29,292 bases of DNA from Bacteroidales bacterium UBA1756 (GCA_002314795.1 DCHI01000083.1:1-29292), one strand, 5' to 3'. Positions 1 to 7,586 are shown, counted from the stretch's first letter. Notes: generated by a model not told the origin, from the sequence alone. A program made the numbers and translations.

Positions 1-59
1 TGTATCCTGACATCAGCGCAGCGCAGTGTGGGGTGTATCTAGACATCGGCGCAATGCGG
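1..59. repeat. imperfect 33-bp tandem repeat, cut by window edge
   Basis: A unit beginning TGTATC..GACATC.GCGCA at position 1 recurs at position 34, so the period is 33 bp. About 20 of the first 26 positions match. The left end is cut by the window, so more copies may lie upstream. No reading frame was recognised. It lies just outside the left stem-loop of the IS200-type element. Confidence 0.5.
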
Positions 60-153
60 AGCAGACCAAACACCTCCATCTCGAAGAGATGGAACAACAC
101 GACTAACATCCGCAAAACAATATAATGCTAATCAAACCCATTAACAAATCACT

Positions 154-603
154 ATGAGTTATACCAAACTATACTACCACATCGTCATTAGGACGTATCG
201 AAGCAAAAACACCATCAACATTGAGCACGAGCGCGAACTGTACGCTTACATCTGGGGATACATCAAAAAACAAAATGCAGTACTCCTGCGCATCGGTGGG
301 ATGCCAGACCACATTCATCTGTTTGTCTCAATTTCGACAACCCAATCTCTCGCCGGCTTTGTACAACAGTTGAAGATATCAACCAGCAAATGGCTGAAGG
401 CCAACGCCCATTTTCCATCTTTTAATGGGTGGGGAAAGGAGTATGCCGCTTTCACCTATTCCTATCGTGACAAGGATAAGATTGTCAACTACATCACTAA
501 TCAGAAAAAGCATCATAAGAAGGAGACTTTCGCGGATGAATACCGAGCGTTTTTAGTGGAGAACGGATTGGAGGTTCGAGAGGAGCATCTTATGCCTGAT
601 TAG
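154..603 (+). CDS. tnpA: IS200-type Y1 (HUH) transposase
   Basis: This 149-residue protein has the size of IS200 TnpA. The HUH metal-binding motif is visible as PDHIHLF (His53, His55). The catalytic tyrosine is Tyr113 in the segment VNYITNQKKHH, which is highly characteristic of the family and includes the Gln after the tyrosine. These enzymes act as dimers, cut single-stranded DNA next to a hairpin, and form a 5'-phosphotyrosine intermediate. No tnpB gene follows, so this is the IS200 rather than the IS605 layout. The frame is intact and the catalytic residues are present, so the protein may be active. The start is the ATG at 154, and a stem-loop lies on each side of the gene. Confidence 0.92.
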   Translation: MSYTKLYYHIVIRTYRSKNTINIEHERELYAYIWGYIKKQNAVLLRIGGMPDHIHLFVSISTTQSLAGFVQQLKISTSKWLKANAHFPSFNGWGKEYAAFTYSYRDKDKIVNYITNQKKHHKKETFADEYRAFLVENGLEVREEHLMPD

Positions 604-611
604 TGAAAGGC

Positions 612-628
612 GCATCTCTTCGAGATGC
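612..628. repeat. right-end stem-loop of the IS200-type element
   Basis: GCATCTC-TTC-GAGATGC is a perfect 7-bp stem just after the transposase stop. Its core is the reverse complement of the left stem-loop at 76-92. It is probably the right-end recognition hairpin. It might also help end transcription, but no U-tract follows. Confidence 0.6.
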
Positions 629-716
629 TGGGAGGCTTCCCGCAGATTCCCCTCCCCCCGTTTGCGCTTCGCTTTACGGGGTTACAGTAGTCTCGCCTCT
701 TCGCGACGAATCGTAG

Positions 717-866
717 GTCAAAATAGACGAGGACACTGTTATCCGATTCTGCGCCGAGAGTAATAACTTCTGCGAATTTCTGAAACTCCTCTCCGAAGAC
801 AGCAAACTCGAAAAAGTGAAAAGCAACGACGAGGCAAAAAGATGTGACAAAACATTTTTCAGATGA
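717..866 (+). pseudogene. orphan coding fragment, about 49 codons
   Basis: The 604-920 gap between the transposase and the next gene is not empty. From 717 to a TGA at 864-866 one plus frame stays open and reads like a natural polypeptide tail (KIDEDTVIRFCAESNNFCEF, then a Lys/Glu-rich stretch ending in KTFFR). It has no start codon of its own because the codon before 717 is TAG. I did not recognise a family. It looks like the 3' remnant of a gene broken by the element to its left, but chance openness over 49 codons is possible. Confidence 0.3.
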
Positions 867-871
867 ATTGT

Positions 872-901
872 TTTGCTTATTTGAAATTTTATGTAAATTT
901 G
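872..901 (+). promoter_or_regulatory. Bacteroidetes-type promoter of the ATPase remnant
   Basis: TTTG at 872-875 (-33) and TAAATTTG at 894-901 (-7) are separated by 18 bp, close to the Bacteroidetes sigma-ABfr consensus TTTG-N19-21-TANNTTTG. The ATG at 921 follows about 13 nt after the predicted transcription start. The remnant gene therefore still appears to have a usable promoter. Confidence 0.6.
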
Positions 902-920
902 CAGAAAATTTCGAGTAGAT

Positions 921-1208
921 ATGAATGATGACAAATATGTCAAGAGGGAAATCTATCTTAAGCGATTGATTGACAGACGAGACAATGGAGAGGTGAAAAA
1001 CGGAATGGAAAAATATTACATACAATCGGCCTATTCATTGCCAGACGAAGAAAAAATGAGCCAAGAGCTCGCCTCTTTAAGAAAAATTGTCAACTCATTC
1101 AAAAAAATAGTCATTGTAAGGGATGACATTGCCACTTACGTAAATGACGAAGGAATTGTATTTATGGGATTGTTCCAATTTCTGAAAAACGAAAAAGTAG
1201 AAAACTGA
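921..1208 (+). pseudogene. internally deleted AAA_14/DUF4143-type ATPase, reading frame kept
   Basis: The 95-residue product joins the two ends of a much larger Bacteroidetes ATPase family. Residues 1-26 (KREIYLKRLIDRRDNGEVK) match the segment that normally runs straight into the Walker A P-loop. Residues about 27-95 (KYYIQSAYSLPDEEKMSQE, SFKKIVIVRDDI, GIVFMGLFQFL) match the extreme C-terminus of the DUF4143 part. The P-loop, Walker B and most of DUF4143 are missing, roughly 300 residues of a protein usually near 400. The junction is in frame and the promoter upstream looks intact. The product cannot bind ATP in the usual way. Most likely it is a decaying gene. A short expressed derivative is possible but unproven. 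The family assignment comes from recalled family sequence, not a search. Confidence 0.75.
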
Positions 1209-1270
1209 TTTTTATTTAATCAAGACTTTTTTTAGATAGTTATCATCAAATTATCGCAATCAGGATTCTT

Positions 1271-1348
1271 ATGAAAAAACACATTGAATCTTGTGGTTAC
1301 CTGTTAGGATTCTTTATGTTTGTAGTGCTCGTGCCGGGGATTATTTGA
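1271..1348 (+). other. possible 25-codon hydrophobic small ORF
   Basis: ATG at 1271 opens 25 codons ending at TGA 1346-1348. The peptide starts MKKHIES and continues as one hydrophobic stretch (CGYLLGFFMFVVLVPGII), the size of one membrane segment. No clear promoter or ribosome site was seen. The surrounding 1209-1448 gap is AT-rich and otherwise holds only the promoter of the next gene. It may be chance. Confidence 0.2.
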
Positions 1349-1404
1349 TTTTTTGATTATCAAGACAGCCATCCTGTCAATTTTAGATGCTTCCCCCCAT
1401 AAGA

Positions 1405-1420
1405 TAATTTTGTACTTTTG
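1405..1420 (+). promoter_or_regulatory. overlapping -7 elements upstream of the PNGase F-like gene
   Basis: Two back-to-back matches to TANNTTTG, TAATTTTG (1405-1412) and TACTTTTG (1413-1420), sit 29-44 nt before the ATG at 1449. A TTTT at 1381-1384 is a weak -33 candidate for the first one. Which of the two is used cannot be told from sequence. Confidence 0.45.
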
Positions 1421-1448
1421 CCGCTTTGAAATTTTGCAGAAAATATTT

Positions 1449-3770
1449 ATGAAAAGAATTCTATTTTTAATTGTTAATGTATTATTATTCAATACATTGA
1501 CTTATTGCTGTGACACGACGAAACTTGACCGGACAAACTGGAGTATCATCTACGTCGATAGTGAAGAGCTTACGGGAGAAGGAGCGAACAACGGCCACGC
1601 CATCCACTGTTTGGATGGGGATTCCTCCACGTTTTGGCACACCGAATGGCAAGCCCATAGCTACAACTACCCTCACGAAATCTGGATCGACCTCGGTGAC
1701 ACATTGGCAGTCAATGGTTTCAGCATTCTGACGCGCAACATCAGCAACCGCAACGGACGAATCAAAGACTACGCTTTTTACATCTCGTCTGATACGGCGA
1801 ACTGGGGAAATCCGCAATCGTTAGGACAGATGAACTATCCGTACCCAACCAGCAATGTTCAGCAAACGGCATCCGTCTTTTTCGGGGCGGTGCGCGGACG
1901 TTACGTGCGTTTAGTCGGCTACTCCAGTATGACGGGTGACCAGCACGCGATGATTGCCGAACTGAACATCTACGCCGACACGCTCTGCACCCCGACGGGC
2001 CAACAGAACCAAATCATTTACGCCCAAACTATTGAACGTCAACTTTCTACAAATCCGCCATTTGCCATCAGCGCGTACAGCTCTTCCGGACTTCCGCTTT
2101 CGTATGAAATCGTGAGCGGTCCGGCCACCGTTTCCGACAGCATCGTCACACTGACGGGGGACGGCGGCATTGTCACCGTTCGCATCAGCCAAGCCGGGGA
2201 CTCTGCGTATTACCCAATGGAAATCCAACTCAGCTTCGAAGTCATCAATCTCAATGATTATTCTCTAGATATTAAAACCTTCTTTACCAATGAGTTACCC
2301 GTGGAAATGCCCCGACTGATGCCTTATCTTCTTCACTCGAATGTTTCCATTCAAGAAAGCCAATACTTAGGAATTGTCTCGCTGAGTTACAGCATCGGCG
2401 AAGAGACATTGGAAACCGTGAACGTGTCGGGTGATTATCAAGCGTGGTGGACACCAAGCAGTTACGGCACGCACGAAATCACCGTCACGGCAGTGGCAAC
2501 GAATGGCAACGTATCCACCGTCGTCGTGCCGTTGGAAGTCACGGACATCATTGCTGACCAAACGGTGCAGGCATTTGACTCCGCCGTCATCGACTATGGC
2601 AGTATCGGTTCGCAGTGGTACTACGGCAGTTACGAACTCCCGCAATTTGTTAGTGCGTACAACGGAATCACGGCGCGGCTGCAGGTTTCGTGTCCGCCAG
2701 TCAGCGGCGGCTGCGACGATTGGGACCGCCTCGCTTACGTGCAAGTGAAGAACCCGCAAGGCGAATGGGTGGAGATTATCCGTTACATTACCCCCTTCGG
2801 CAAAGCGTGCAATCACGCCATTGATGTCACTGATTTTGAAACACTTCTGCAAGGAAAAGTGGAAATGAGAATGTACATTGACACGTGGGGAACCGGTGGT
2901 TGGCAGATGGACCTTTTCTTCGACTACACGGCCGGCGAACCCGAATATCCCTACTCGCACGTCGAGACTATGTGGCAAGGAAGTTACAATTTTGGCGACC
3001 CGGCGAATCTACAACCCGTTGACACAACGCAAGTTGGAATCTTCCACGCCGCACAAAAAGCGCACCTGCGTCTCGTTACCTCGGGACACGGCTGGGGCGA
3101 AAACAACGTCGGCAACGCCGCGGAATTTTACCACGCAGTTCATCATTTGCAAATCAACGGAGAAGACACCTACGAGCAAGACCTTTGGTGCGACTGCTAT
3201 CCTAACCCGGATGGCTGCAACAATCAGCACGGAACTTACAAATACGACCGCGCCGGATGGTGCCCGGGCTCCATTTCGCAACCTTTTATTTACGACATCA
3301 CCAACCAACTTTGGAGAACTCCGTTCCAGCTGTCGTACATTTTCGAACCCACTTACGTCGATGTATGCCACCCGCACAATCCTGACTGCGTGAGCGGCGT
3401 CACTTGCGACGACTGCAATGCGTCGATGAATCCGTTCTATCGAGTTTCCTGTTACTTAATTCGTTACAGCGATATTCCTCACGTCAGTTCCACCGAAGAT
3501 TCAAAGCCCATCATTGCTGATGAGATTGACTTTTCCGTCTATCCGAATCCTTGTCACGGGCAATTCCGTTTGCAAATGCACACCTCGACGAGCAATATGG
3601 TTTGCACGTTGTTGGATGCTACGGGAAAAATTTTAAGGACTTATTTCTTTGAAAACGAGCAAGATGCTGAAAATCACCTTTTCAATGTGACTTCTTTTGA
3701 AAAGGGTGTTTACTTTTTACAAATCTACACCAAAACAGGCATTGATGCCCGAAAAATTATCATCAACTAA
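1449..3770 (+). CDS. secreted PNGase F-like N-glycan amidase with F5/8C domain and T9SS tail
   Basis: The 773-residue protein starts at ATG 1449, which begins a signal peptide (MKRILFLIVNVLLFNTLTYC); an upstream in-frame ATG at 1353 would precede the promoter. Domains in order are F5/8 type C (about 25-177), two Ig-like segments (about 183-366), the two-lobed PNGase F fold (about 371-676) and a T9SS type A sorting domain (about 692-773, YPNP near its start). PNGase F cleaves the glycosylamine bond between asparagine and an N-glycan. The landmarks are CDDWDR (Asp426, equivalent to catalytic Asp60), DTW (Asp478 where Flavobacterium PNGase F has Glu118), AAEF (Glu559, equivalent to Glu206) and an intact DRAGWCPG. 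The Glu-to-Asp change is conservative. The F5/8C domain probably binds carbohydrate. The protein is predicted to cross the outer membrane by T9SS. It is transcribed alone. Confidence 0.85.
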   Translation: MKRILFLIVNVLLFNTLTYCCDTTKLDRTNWSIIYVDSEELTGEGANNGHAIHCLDGDSSTFWHTEWQAHSYNYPHEIWIDLGDTLAVNGFSILTRNISNRNGRIKDYAFYISSDTANWGNPQSLGQMNYPYPTSNVQQTASVFFGAVRGRYVRLVGYSSMTGDQHAMIAELNIYADTLCTPTGQQNQIIYAQTIERQLSTNPPFAISAYSSSGLPLSYEIVSGPATVSDSIVTLTGDGGIVTVRISQAGDSAYYPMEIQLSFEVINLNDYSLDIKTFFTNELPVEMPRLMPYLLHSNVSIQESQYLGIVSLSYSIGEETLETVNVSGDYQAWWTPSSYGTHEITVTAVATNGNVSTVVVPLEVTDIIADQTVQAFDSAVIDYGSIGSQWYYGSYELPQFVSAYNGITARLQVSCPPVSGGCDDWDRLAYVQVKNPQGEWVEIIRYITPFGKACNHAIDVTDFETLLQGKVEMRMYIDTWGTGGWQMDLFFDYTAGEPEYPYSHVETMWQGSYNFGDPANLQPVDTTQVGIFHAAQKAHLRLVTSGHGWGENNVGNAAEFYHAVHHLQINGEDTYEQDLWCDCYPNPDGCNNQHGTYKYDRAGWCPGSISQPFIYDITNQLWRTPFQLSYIFEPTYVDVCHPHNPDCVSGVTCDDCNASMNPFYRVSCYLIRYSDIPHVSSTEDSKPIIADEIDFSVYPNPCHGQFRLQMHTSTSNMVCTLLDATGKILRTYFFENEQDAENHLFNVTSFEKGVYFLQIYTKTGIDARKIIIN

Positions 3771-3895
3771 GTTCAAAATTCCACACTTTAACAATCCAAA
3801 ATCCAAGTCGCAATTTTGAAATTCAGCAAAAGAATCCATCTGCTAAACTTAAAAAAAAGTATAAGACATCAATCTTTTCATTCACATAATTGTTA

Positions 3896-3903
3896 TACCT
3901 TTG
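3896..3903 (+). promoter_or_regulatory. -7 element of the PII-like/dehydrogenase/ABC operon
   Basis: TACCTTTG matches TANNTTTG and lies 66 nt before the ATG at 3970. A T-run near 3874-3878 is a weak -33. The 3771-3895 spacer also holds a distant inverted pair, TTCAAAATT (3772-3780) and AATTTTGAA (3812-3820), too widely spaced to call a terminator. Confidence 0.5.
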
Positions 3904-3969
3904 CGCGTTTTTTTGCAGGATAAAAAAACGATATTCATCAAAGATTAATCACAACAATCCAATAAAACA

Positions 3970-4263
3970 ATGAAGGCAGTTTTCATTTCTTTTTACAAAG
4001 CGTTTTACGTTGAAATTATGGAGGTTTTAGACAAACTCGAAATCCGTGGTTTCACTTTTTGGGAGGAAGTACAAGGAAGAGGTACAAAAACCGGTGAACC
4101 GCACTACGGGACACACGCTTGGCCCACACTCAACTCCGCCATTCTGACGTTTGTTCCATCGGAAAAAGTAACTCCTCTTTTGGACGAAATACAAAAATTG
4201 GACGAAAGCGCCCCGCAACAAGGTATTCGCGCCTTTGTTATGCCCGTTGACCAAGCTTACTAA
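3970..4263 (+). CDS. PII-like small protein
   Basis: The 97-residue protein has the length and alternating strand/helix pattern of the ferredoxin-like GlnB/PII fold. The segment RGFTFWEEVQGRG, followed by GEPHYGTHAWPTLNSAI, is typical of a small PII-like family in Bacteroidetes that is often annotated only as hypothetical. True GlnB proteins have a longer T-loop with a uridylylated tyrosine, which is not evident here, so a role in nitrogen signalling should not be assumed. It is the first gene of an operon, 3 nt before a 2-hydroxyacid dehydrogenase. A ligand-binding or regulatory role for that operon is inference. Confidence 0.65.
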   Translation: MKAVFISFYKAFYVEIMEVLDKLEIRGFTFWEEVQGRGTKTGEPHYGTHAWPTLNSAILTFVPSEKVTPLLDEIQKLDESAPQQGIRAFVMPVDQAY

Positions 4264-4266
4264 CCG

Positions 4267-5217
4267 ATGACTAATCCAAAAAAAGTCATCATCGTTGACC
4301 GTGCCGCGCCCTCATTGGAGGCGGATCTTACGGCTCACGGATTCGTTTGCAAAACGCGCCGCGATATTACTTACGAAGAGTTTCTTCAGCTTCCCGACAA
4401 CCTGTACGGGCTCGTCATTCGCAGTCGCTTTCAGGTTGACAAAACGTTGATTGACAGTAAGTCACACCTCCGTTTCATTGCACGGCTCGGGGCTGGTGTA
4501 GAAAACATTGATACCGCGTACGCAGCAAGTCGCGGCATTGCTTGCATCAGCACGCCCGAAGGCAATGCCAATGCGGTGGCTGAACACGCCTTGGGACTTT
4601 TGCTCGGCGCGCTTAAAAACATTCCCAAAGCTGACAAGGAAGTCCGCACGGGTCAGTGGCTCCGCGAAGCGAACAAGGGAACAGAACTCGCCTCGCAAAA
4701 GGTGGGCATCATCGGTTACGGTCACACCGGCCCCGCCTTCGCCCGCATCTTGCACCAGTTTGGAACGAAAGTCCTTGTTTATGACAAATTCCGAACCGAT
4801 ATCGACGACAACTTTGTGCAAGTCACCGACTTGAAAACAATTTTGCAAGAATGCAACGTCATTTCAATGCACATCAACTACTTGCCAGAAAACAAACATT
4901 TTGTTAATGGCTCTTTTTTGGACGAAGCCCAAGATGGAATCATCCTCATCAACACATCGCGTGGGAACGTGTTGGACACGGCGGCTTTAGTGGAACGACT
5001 GAAAACCGGAAAAGTCCGCTATGCTTGCCTTGATGTTCTTGAGTATGAGTCTGTTCGGCTGAAAATTCCACCCAAAGAAGAGTGGCAGAATCCGCTTCGC
5101 GAGTTGGCTACTTTGGACAGTTGTATTTTGACACCGCACATCGCCGGACAAACGTTGGAAGCCGAACAACGTCACGCCGACATTGCTGTACAAAAAATTC
5201 TAAATCTTTCAGAATGA
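4267..5217 (+). CDS. D-isomer-specific 2-hydroxyacid dehydrogenase (SerA-like, no ACT domain)
   Basis: The 316-residue NAD-dependent enzyme has the family's two Rossmann lobes. The nucleotide-binding motif is GYGHTG (150-155). The catalytic triad is Arg232 (NTSRGN), Glu259 (LDVLEYE) and His291 (TPHIAGQT). ARLGAGVENID near 72-82 is the substrate-side loop common to phosphoglycerate dehydrogenases. Reactions of this family interconvert 2-hydroxy and 2-oxo acids. 3-Phosphoglycerate is one candidate substrate, but the missing regulatory ACT domain and the neighbours leave this open. The gene starts 3 nt after the PII-like gene, and its stop overlaps the next start as ATGA, so the three are translationally coupled. 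Confidence 0.9.
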   Translation: MTNPKKVIIVDRAAPSLEADLTAHGFVCKTRRDITYEEFLQLPDNLYGLVIRSRFQVDKTLIDSKSHLRFIARLGAGVENIDTAYAASRGIACISTPEGNANAVAEHALGLLLGALKNIPKADKEVRTGQWLREANKGTELASQKVGIIGYGHTGPAFARILHQFGTKVLVYDKFRTDIDDNFVQVTDLKTILQECNVISMHINYLPENKHFVNGSFLDEAQDGIILINTSRGNVLDTAALVERLKTGKVRYACLDVLEYESVRLKIPPKEEWQNPLRELATLDSCILTPHIAGQTLEAEQRHADIAVQKILNLSE

Positions 5218-7058
5218 AACTGTTTCGACGTCTCATCCGCTATATTTTTCCCTACAAGAAAAACATTTTACTGATTTTTCTTTTCAATCTCATTTACTCC
5301 TTCTTTTCCGTTTTCTCCCTTTCAATGGTTGCTCCATTTCTTTCGGTGCTTTTCGGAAGCGGCGAAAGTGTCACGGTGCGGCCGGCATTCGACGGTAGCG
5401 TCACCGCTATCATCAACACATTTTACTACTATATGGGGCTCATCATCCACAATTACGGGCAGCTTTATGCGCTGTTTTTCATTGCGATAACGATGGTGGT
5501 GCTCACGTTCTTTTCCAACCTTTTTCGCTACCTCGCACTTTATATGAACGCGCCGATTCGTTCGGGTTTCATTCAGGCCCTGCGCCACGACATCTACCGG
5601 AAACTGCTGATTCTTCCTTTATCTTTTTATGGAAAACAGAAAAAAGGCGACATCCTCAACCGAATCGGTTCCGACGTGCAAGAAGTCGATTGGTCCATCG
5701 TCTGCAGCGTCCGAATGGTTTGTCGCGACCTGATTATGGTCATCGTTTTCTTATTTGCATTGTTTTCAATAAGTTATAAGTTGACATTGCTTTCCCTCAT
5801 TATCCTGCCACCCGTTGGAATTCTCATAGCCAAGATTGGAAGCAGCATCAAACGTAATTCCATTGAAGCACAGCAGATTTTAGGACGGATGAGTTCCGCT
5901 TTTGACGAAGCCATCAGCGGACTACGAATCATAAAAGGATACAATGCGATTGACCATACGGACAAGAACTTTCAGAAGATGAACGACCGTTTTTTTGTCT
6001 TGAACCGGAAAATTTTCCGTAAGACCGAACTGGGTGCTCCGCTCGTGGAATTTCTGTGTATTGCTGCTATGCTGCTGGTACTTTTGCTGGGTGCCGGTTT
6101 CGTACTGAAAGAGAATGAGTTGCGTCCTGAAATGTTCATAATGTTCATCGTCATTTTCGCCCGCGTCATTCCTCCGGCGCAAAGTGTGGTTTCCTCTTTT
6201 TACACTATACAAAAGGGAATGGCTTCGGCTGAACGCATCTACCAAATCATTGATGCAGACGAAGTTATCGAAGAAGTGGCGAATCCGATTTCCAAAGATT
6301 CTTTCAACGATGAAATCGAATATCGGAACGTCTGTTTCAAATATGACACCGAGGATCCTGATGCGGCTCAGGTGCTTTCCGACATTTCGTTTAAAATAAA
6401 AAAAGGTCAAAGTTTGGCGCTGGTCGGTTCGTCTGGAAGTGGTAAATCCACCATCGTTGACTTGCTTCCCCGTTTTTACGACATTCAACAGGGGCAGATT
6501 CTTATTGATAATATTGATAATAAATTACTGAAAATAAGTGATTTAAGAAATATTTTCGGTATTGTCAACCAGGATGTCATCTTGTTTAACGACACGGTTT
6601 ATAGCAACATCGCGTTTGGGAATGTGGCTGCGACGCGCGAGTCGGTGATTGCTGCGGCCAAGGCAGCGTCGGCGCACGACTTCATTATGGAGATGGAAAA
6701 CGGTTACGATACGGTGATTGGTGACCGCGGGATGAATTTGTCCGGGGGGCAACGGCAGCGGTTGAGCATTGCCCGCGCCATCCTTCAGAATCCGGACGTT
6801 CTGATTTTGGACGAAGCCACCTCCGCCTTGGACAACGAGTCGGAATACTTTGTCCAGCAGTCGATTCAGCAACTGATGAAAGGCCGCACGACCATTATTG
6901 TGGCGCACCGGCTCTCTACGATTCGGAATGCGGACCAAATCCTGTTTATTCAAAACGGACGCATCACCGAGCGTGGCACGCACGACGAACTGATGGGGAA
7001 AGATGGTGATTACGCTAAATTTTGTGCTTTGCAAGGGGACAACAATGTGACGGAGTAG
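5214..7058 (+). CDS. ABC exporter, fused membrane and ATPase domains (MsbA-like)
   Basis: The 614-residue half-transporter starts at ATG 5214, overlapping the dehydrogenase stop (ATGA); the longer upstream reading frame is inside that gene. The membrane domain (about 15-345) has several hydrophobic helices. The ATPase domain follows, with Walker A GSSGSGKST (405-413), Q-loop NQD, signature LSGGQRQR (from 509), Walker B VLILDE (529-534) and His565 in IIVAHRLS. All motifs are intact, so ATP-driven export by a dimer is expected. The family includes lipid A flippase MsbA and many lipid, drug or peptide exporters, and the substrate cannot be read from sequence. The gene ends in a run of eight G residues, 10 nt from the convergent GNAT gene. 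Confidence 0.9.
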   Translation: MKLFRRLIRYIFPYKKNILLIFLFNLIYSFFSVFSLSMVAPFLSVLFGSGESVTVRPAFDGSVTAIINTFYYYMGLIIHNYGQLYALFFIAITMVVLTFFSNLFRYLALYMNAPIRSGFIQALRHDIYRKLLILPLSFYGKQKKGDILNRIGSDVQEVDWSIVCSVRMVCRDLIMVIVFLFALFSISYKLTLLSLIILPPVGILIAKIGSSIKRNSIEAQQILGRMSSAFDEAISGLRIIKGYNAIDHTDKNFQKMNDRFFVLNRKIFRKTELGAPLVEFLCIAAMLLVLLLGAGFVLKENELRPEMFIMFIVIFARVIPPAQSVVSSFYTIQKGMASAERIYQIIDADEVIEEVANPISKDSFNDEIEYRNVCFKYDTEDPDAAQVLSDISFKIKKGQSLALVGSSGSGKSTIVDLLPRFYDIQQGQILIDNIDNKLLKISDLRNIFGIVNQDVILFNDTVYSNIAFGNVAATRESVIAAAKAASAHDFIMEMENGYDTVIGDRGMNLSGGQRQRLSIARAILQNPDVLILDEATSALDNESEYFVQQSIQQLMKGRTTIIVAHRLSTIRNADQILFIQNGRITERGTHDELMGKDGDYAKFCALQGDNNVTE

Positions 7059-7068
7059 GGGGGGGATG

Positions 7069-7557
7069 TTACTGGCAAATCTCTCCGAATTCCTTCAGTT
7101 TGTCCTCGGTCAAGCGATAGATGGTCCAGCCGTCCATCGGAATAGTGCCGATGGATTTGTAAAAATTGATGGATGGCGTGTTCCAGTCCAAGCAGACCCA
7201 TTCCACTCGTCCGCAGCCACGCTGCGCAGCAAGGCCGGCCAGATGTTTCAACAAGGCCTTCCCGTAACCGAGGCCACGTTTTTCCGGCAAAACGAACAGG
7301 TCTTCCAAGTAGAGTCCTTTTCGGCCAACGAAAGTTGAAAAATTGTGGAAGAACAACGCAAATCCGACGATGACACCATCTTCCTCCGCAAACACGACCT
7401 CCGCCTCTTTTCTTACAAAAATAGATTGCTGAATCGTCTCTTCCGTCGCTTCCACTTCGTTCGGAAGTTTCTCATAATCAGCTAATAATTTGATGAATTT
7501 AAGAATGGTGGCGGCTTCTCCGTCGTGAGCAGCCCGAATGGTGAAACGTGGTGTCAT
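7069..7557 (-). CDS. GNAT-family N-acetyltransferase (SSAT-like)
   Basis: The protein has 162 residues from the second in-frame ATG (7557). The first ATG (7581) lies within the -7 element at 7579-7586, so it cannot be on the transcript. The acetyl-CoA motif is visible as LEDLFVLPEKRGLGYGKALL, with RGLGYG at 94-99 fitting R-x-x-G-x-G. Motif B is INFYKSIG. The start (TIRAAHDGEAATILKFIKLL) and the LADYEKL segment resemble spermidine/spermine and thialysine acetyltransferases. The acetyl acceptor is probably a small amine, but this is a family-level inference. The gene is convergent with the ABC exporter, only 10 nt away. Confidence 0.88.
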   Translation of the reverse strand: MTPRFTIRAAHDGEAATILKFIKLLADYEKLPNEVEATEETIQQSIFVRKEAEVVFAEEDGVIVGFALFFHNFSTFVGRKGLYLEDLFVLPEKRGLGYGKALLKHLAGLAAQRGCGRVEWVCLDWNTPSINFYKSIGTIPMDGWTIYRLTEDKLKEFGEICQ

Positions 7558-7578
7558 AGTGTTGATTTTTTGAAGGCG

Positions 7579-7586
7579 CAAAAATA
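7579..7586 (-). promoter_or_regulatory. -7 element of the GNAT gene
   Basis: On the minus strand this reads TATTTTTG, a match to TANNTTTG. A weak TTTT about 18 nt upstream may serve as -33. The position fixes the translation start of the GNAT gene at 7557, roughly 15 nt after the expected transcription start. Confidence 0.55.

Larger units (their letters stand above)
76..628 (+). mobile_element. IS200-type insertion sequence with flanking stem-loops
   Basis: A single HUH transposase gene is bracketed by two short stem-loops. The left one is at 76-92 (CCATCTC, loop GAA, GAGATGG). The right one is at 612-628 (GCATCTC, loop TTC, GAGATGC). The 13-nt cores are exact reverse complements of each other. 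Subterminal hairpins around a lone Y1 transposase gene fit the IS200 group, which moves as single-stranded DNA without a tnpB. The exact cleavage ends cannot be fixed here, and the limits given are the outer hairpin edges. A REP-associated (RAYT-like) arrangement is the alternative, because inverted hairpins are typical of that class. Confidence 0.7.

Noticed and set aside
2367..2978. 203-codon minus-strand open frame within the PNGase F-like gene
   Set aside because: The plus strand encodes recognised PNGase F motifs over the same bases; the antisense frame shows none.
3772..3820. TTCAAAATT/AATTTTGAA inverted pair after the PNGase F-like gene
   Set aside because: The 31-nt loop and AT-only stem make a stable terminator unlikely.
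7058..7065. Run of eight G residues at the end of the ABC exporter gene
   Set aside because: A homopolymer could slip, but it lies at and after the stop codon, so it would not change the protein. It may also be a sequencing-sensitive site. No function is supported.
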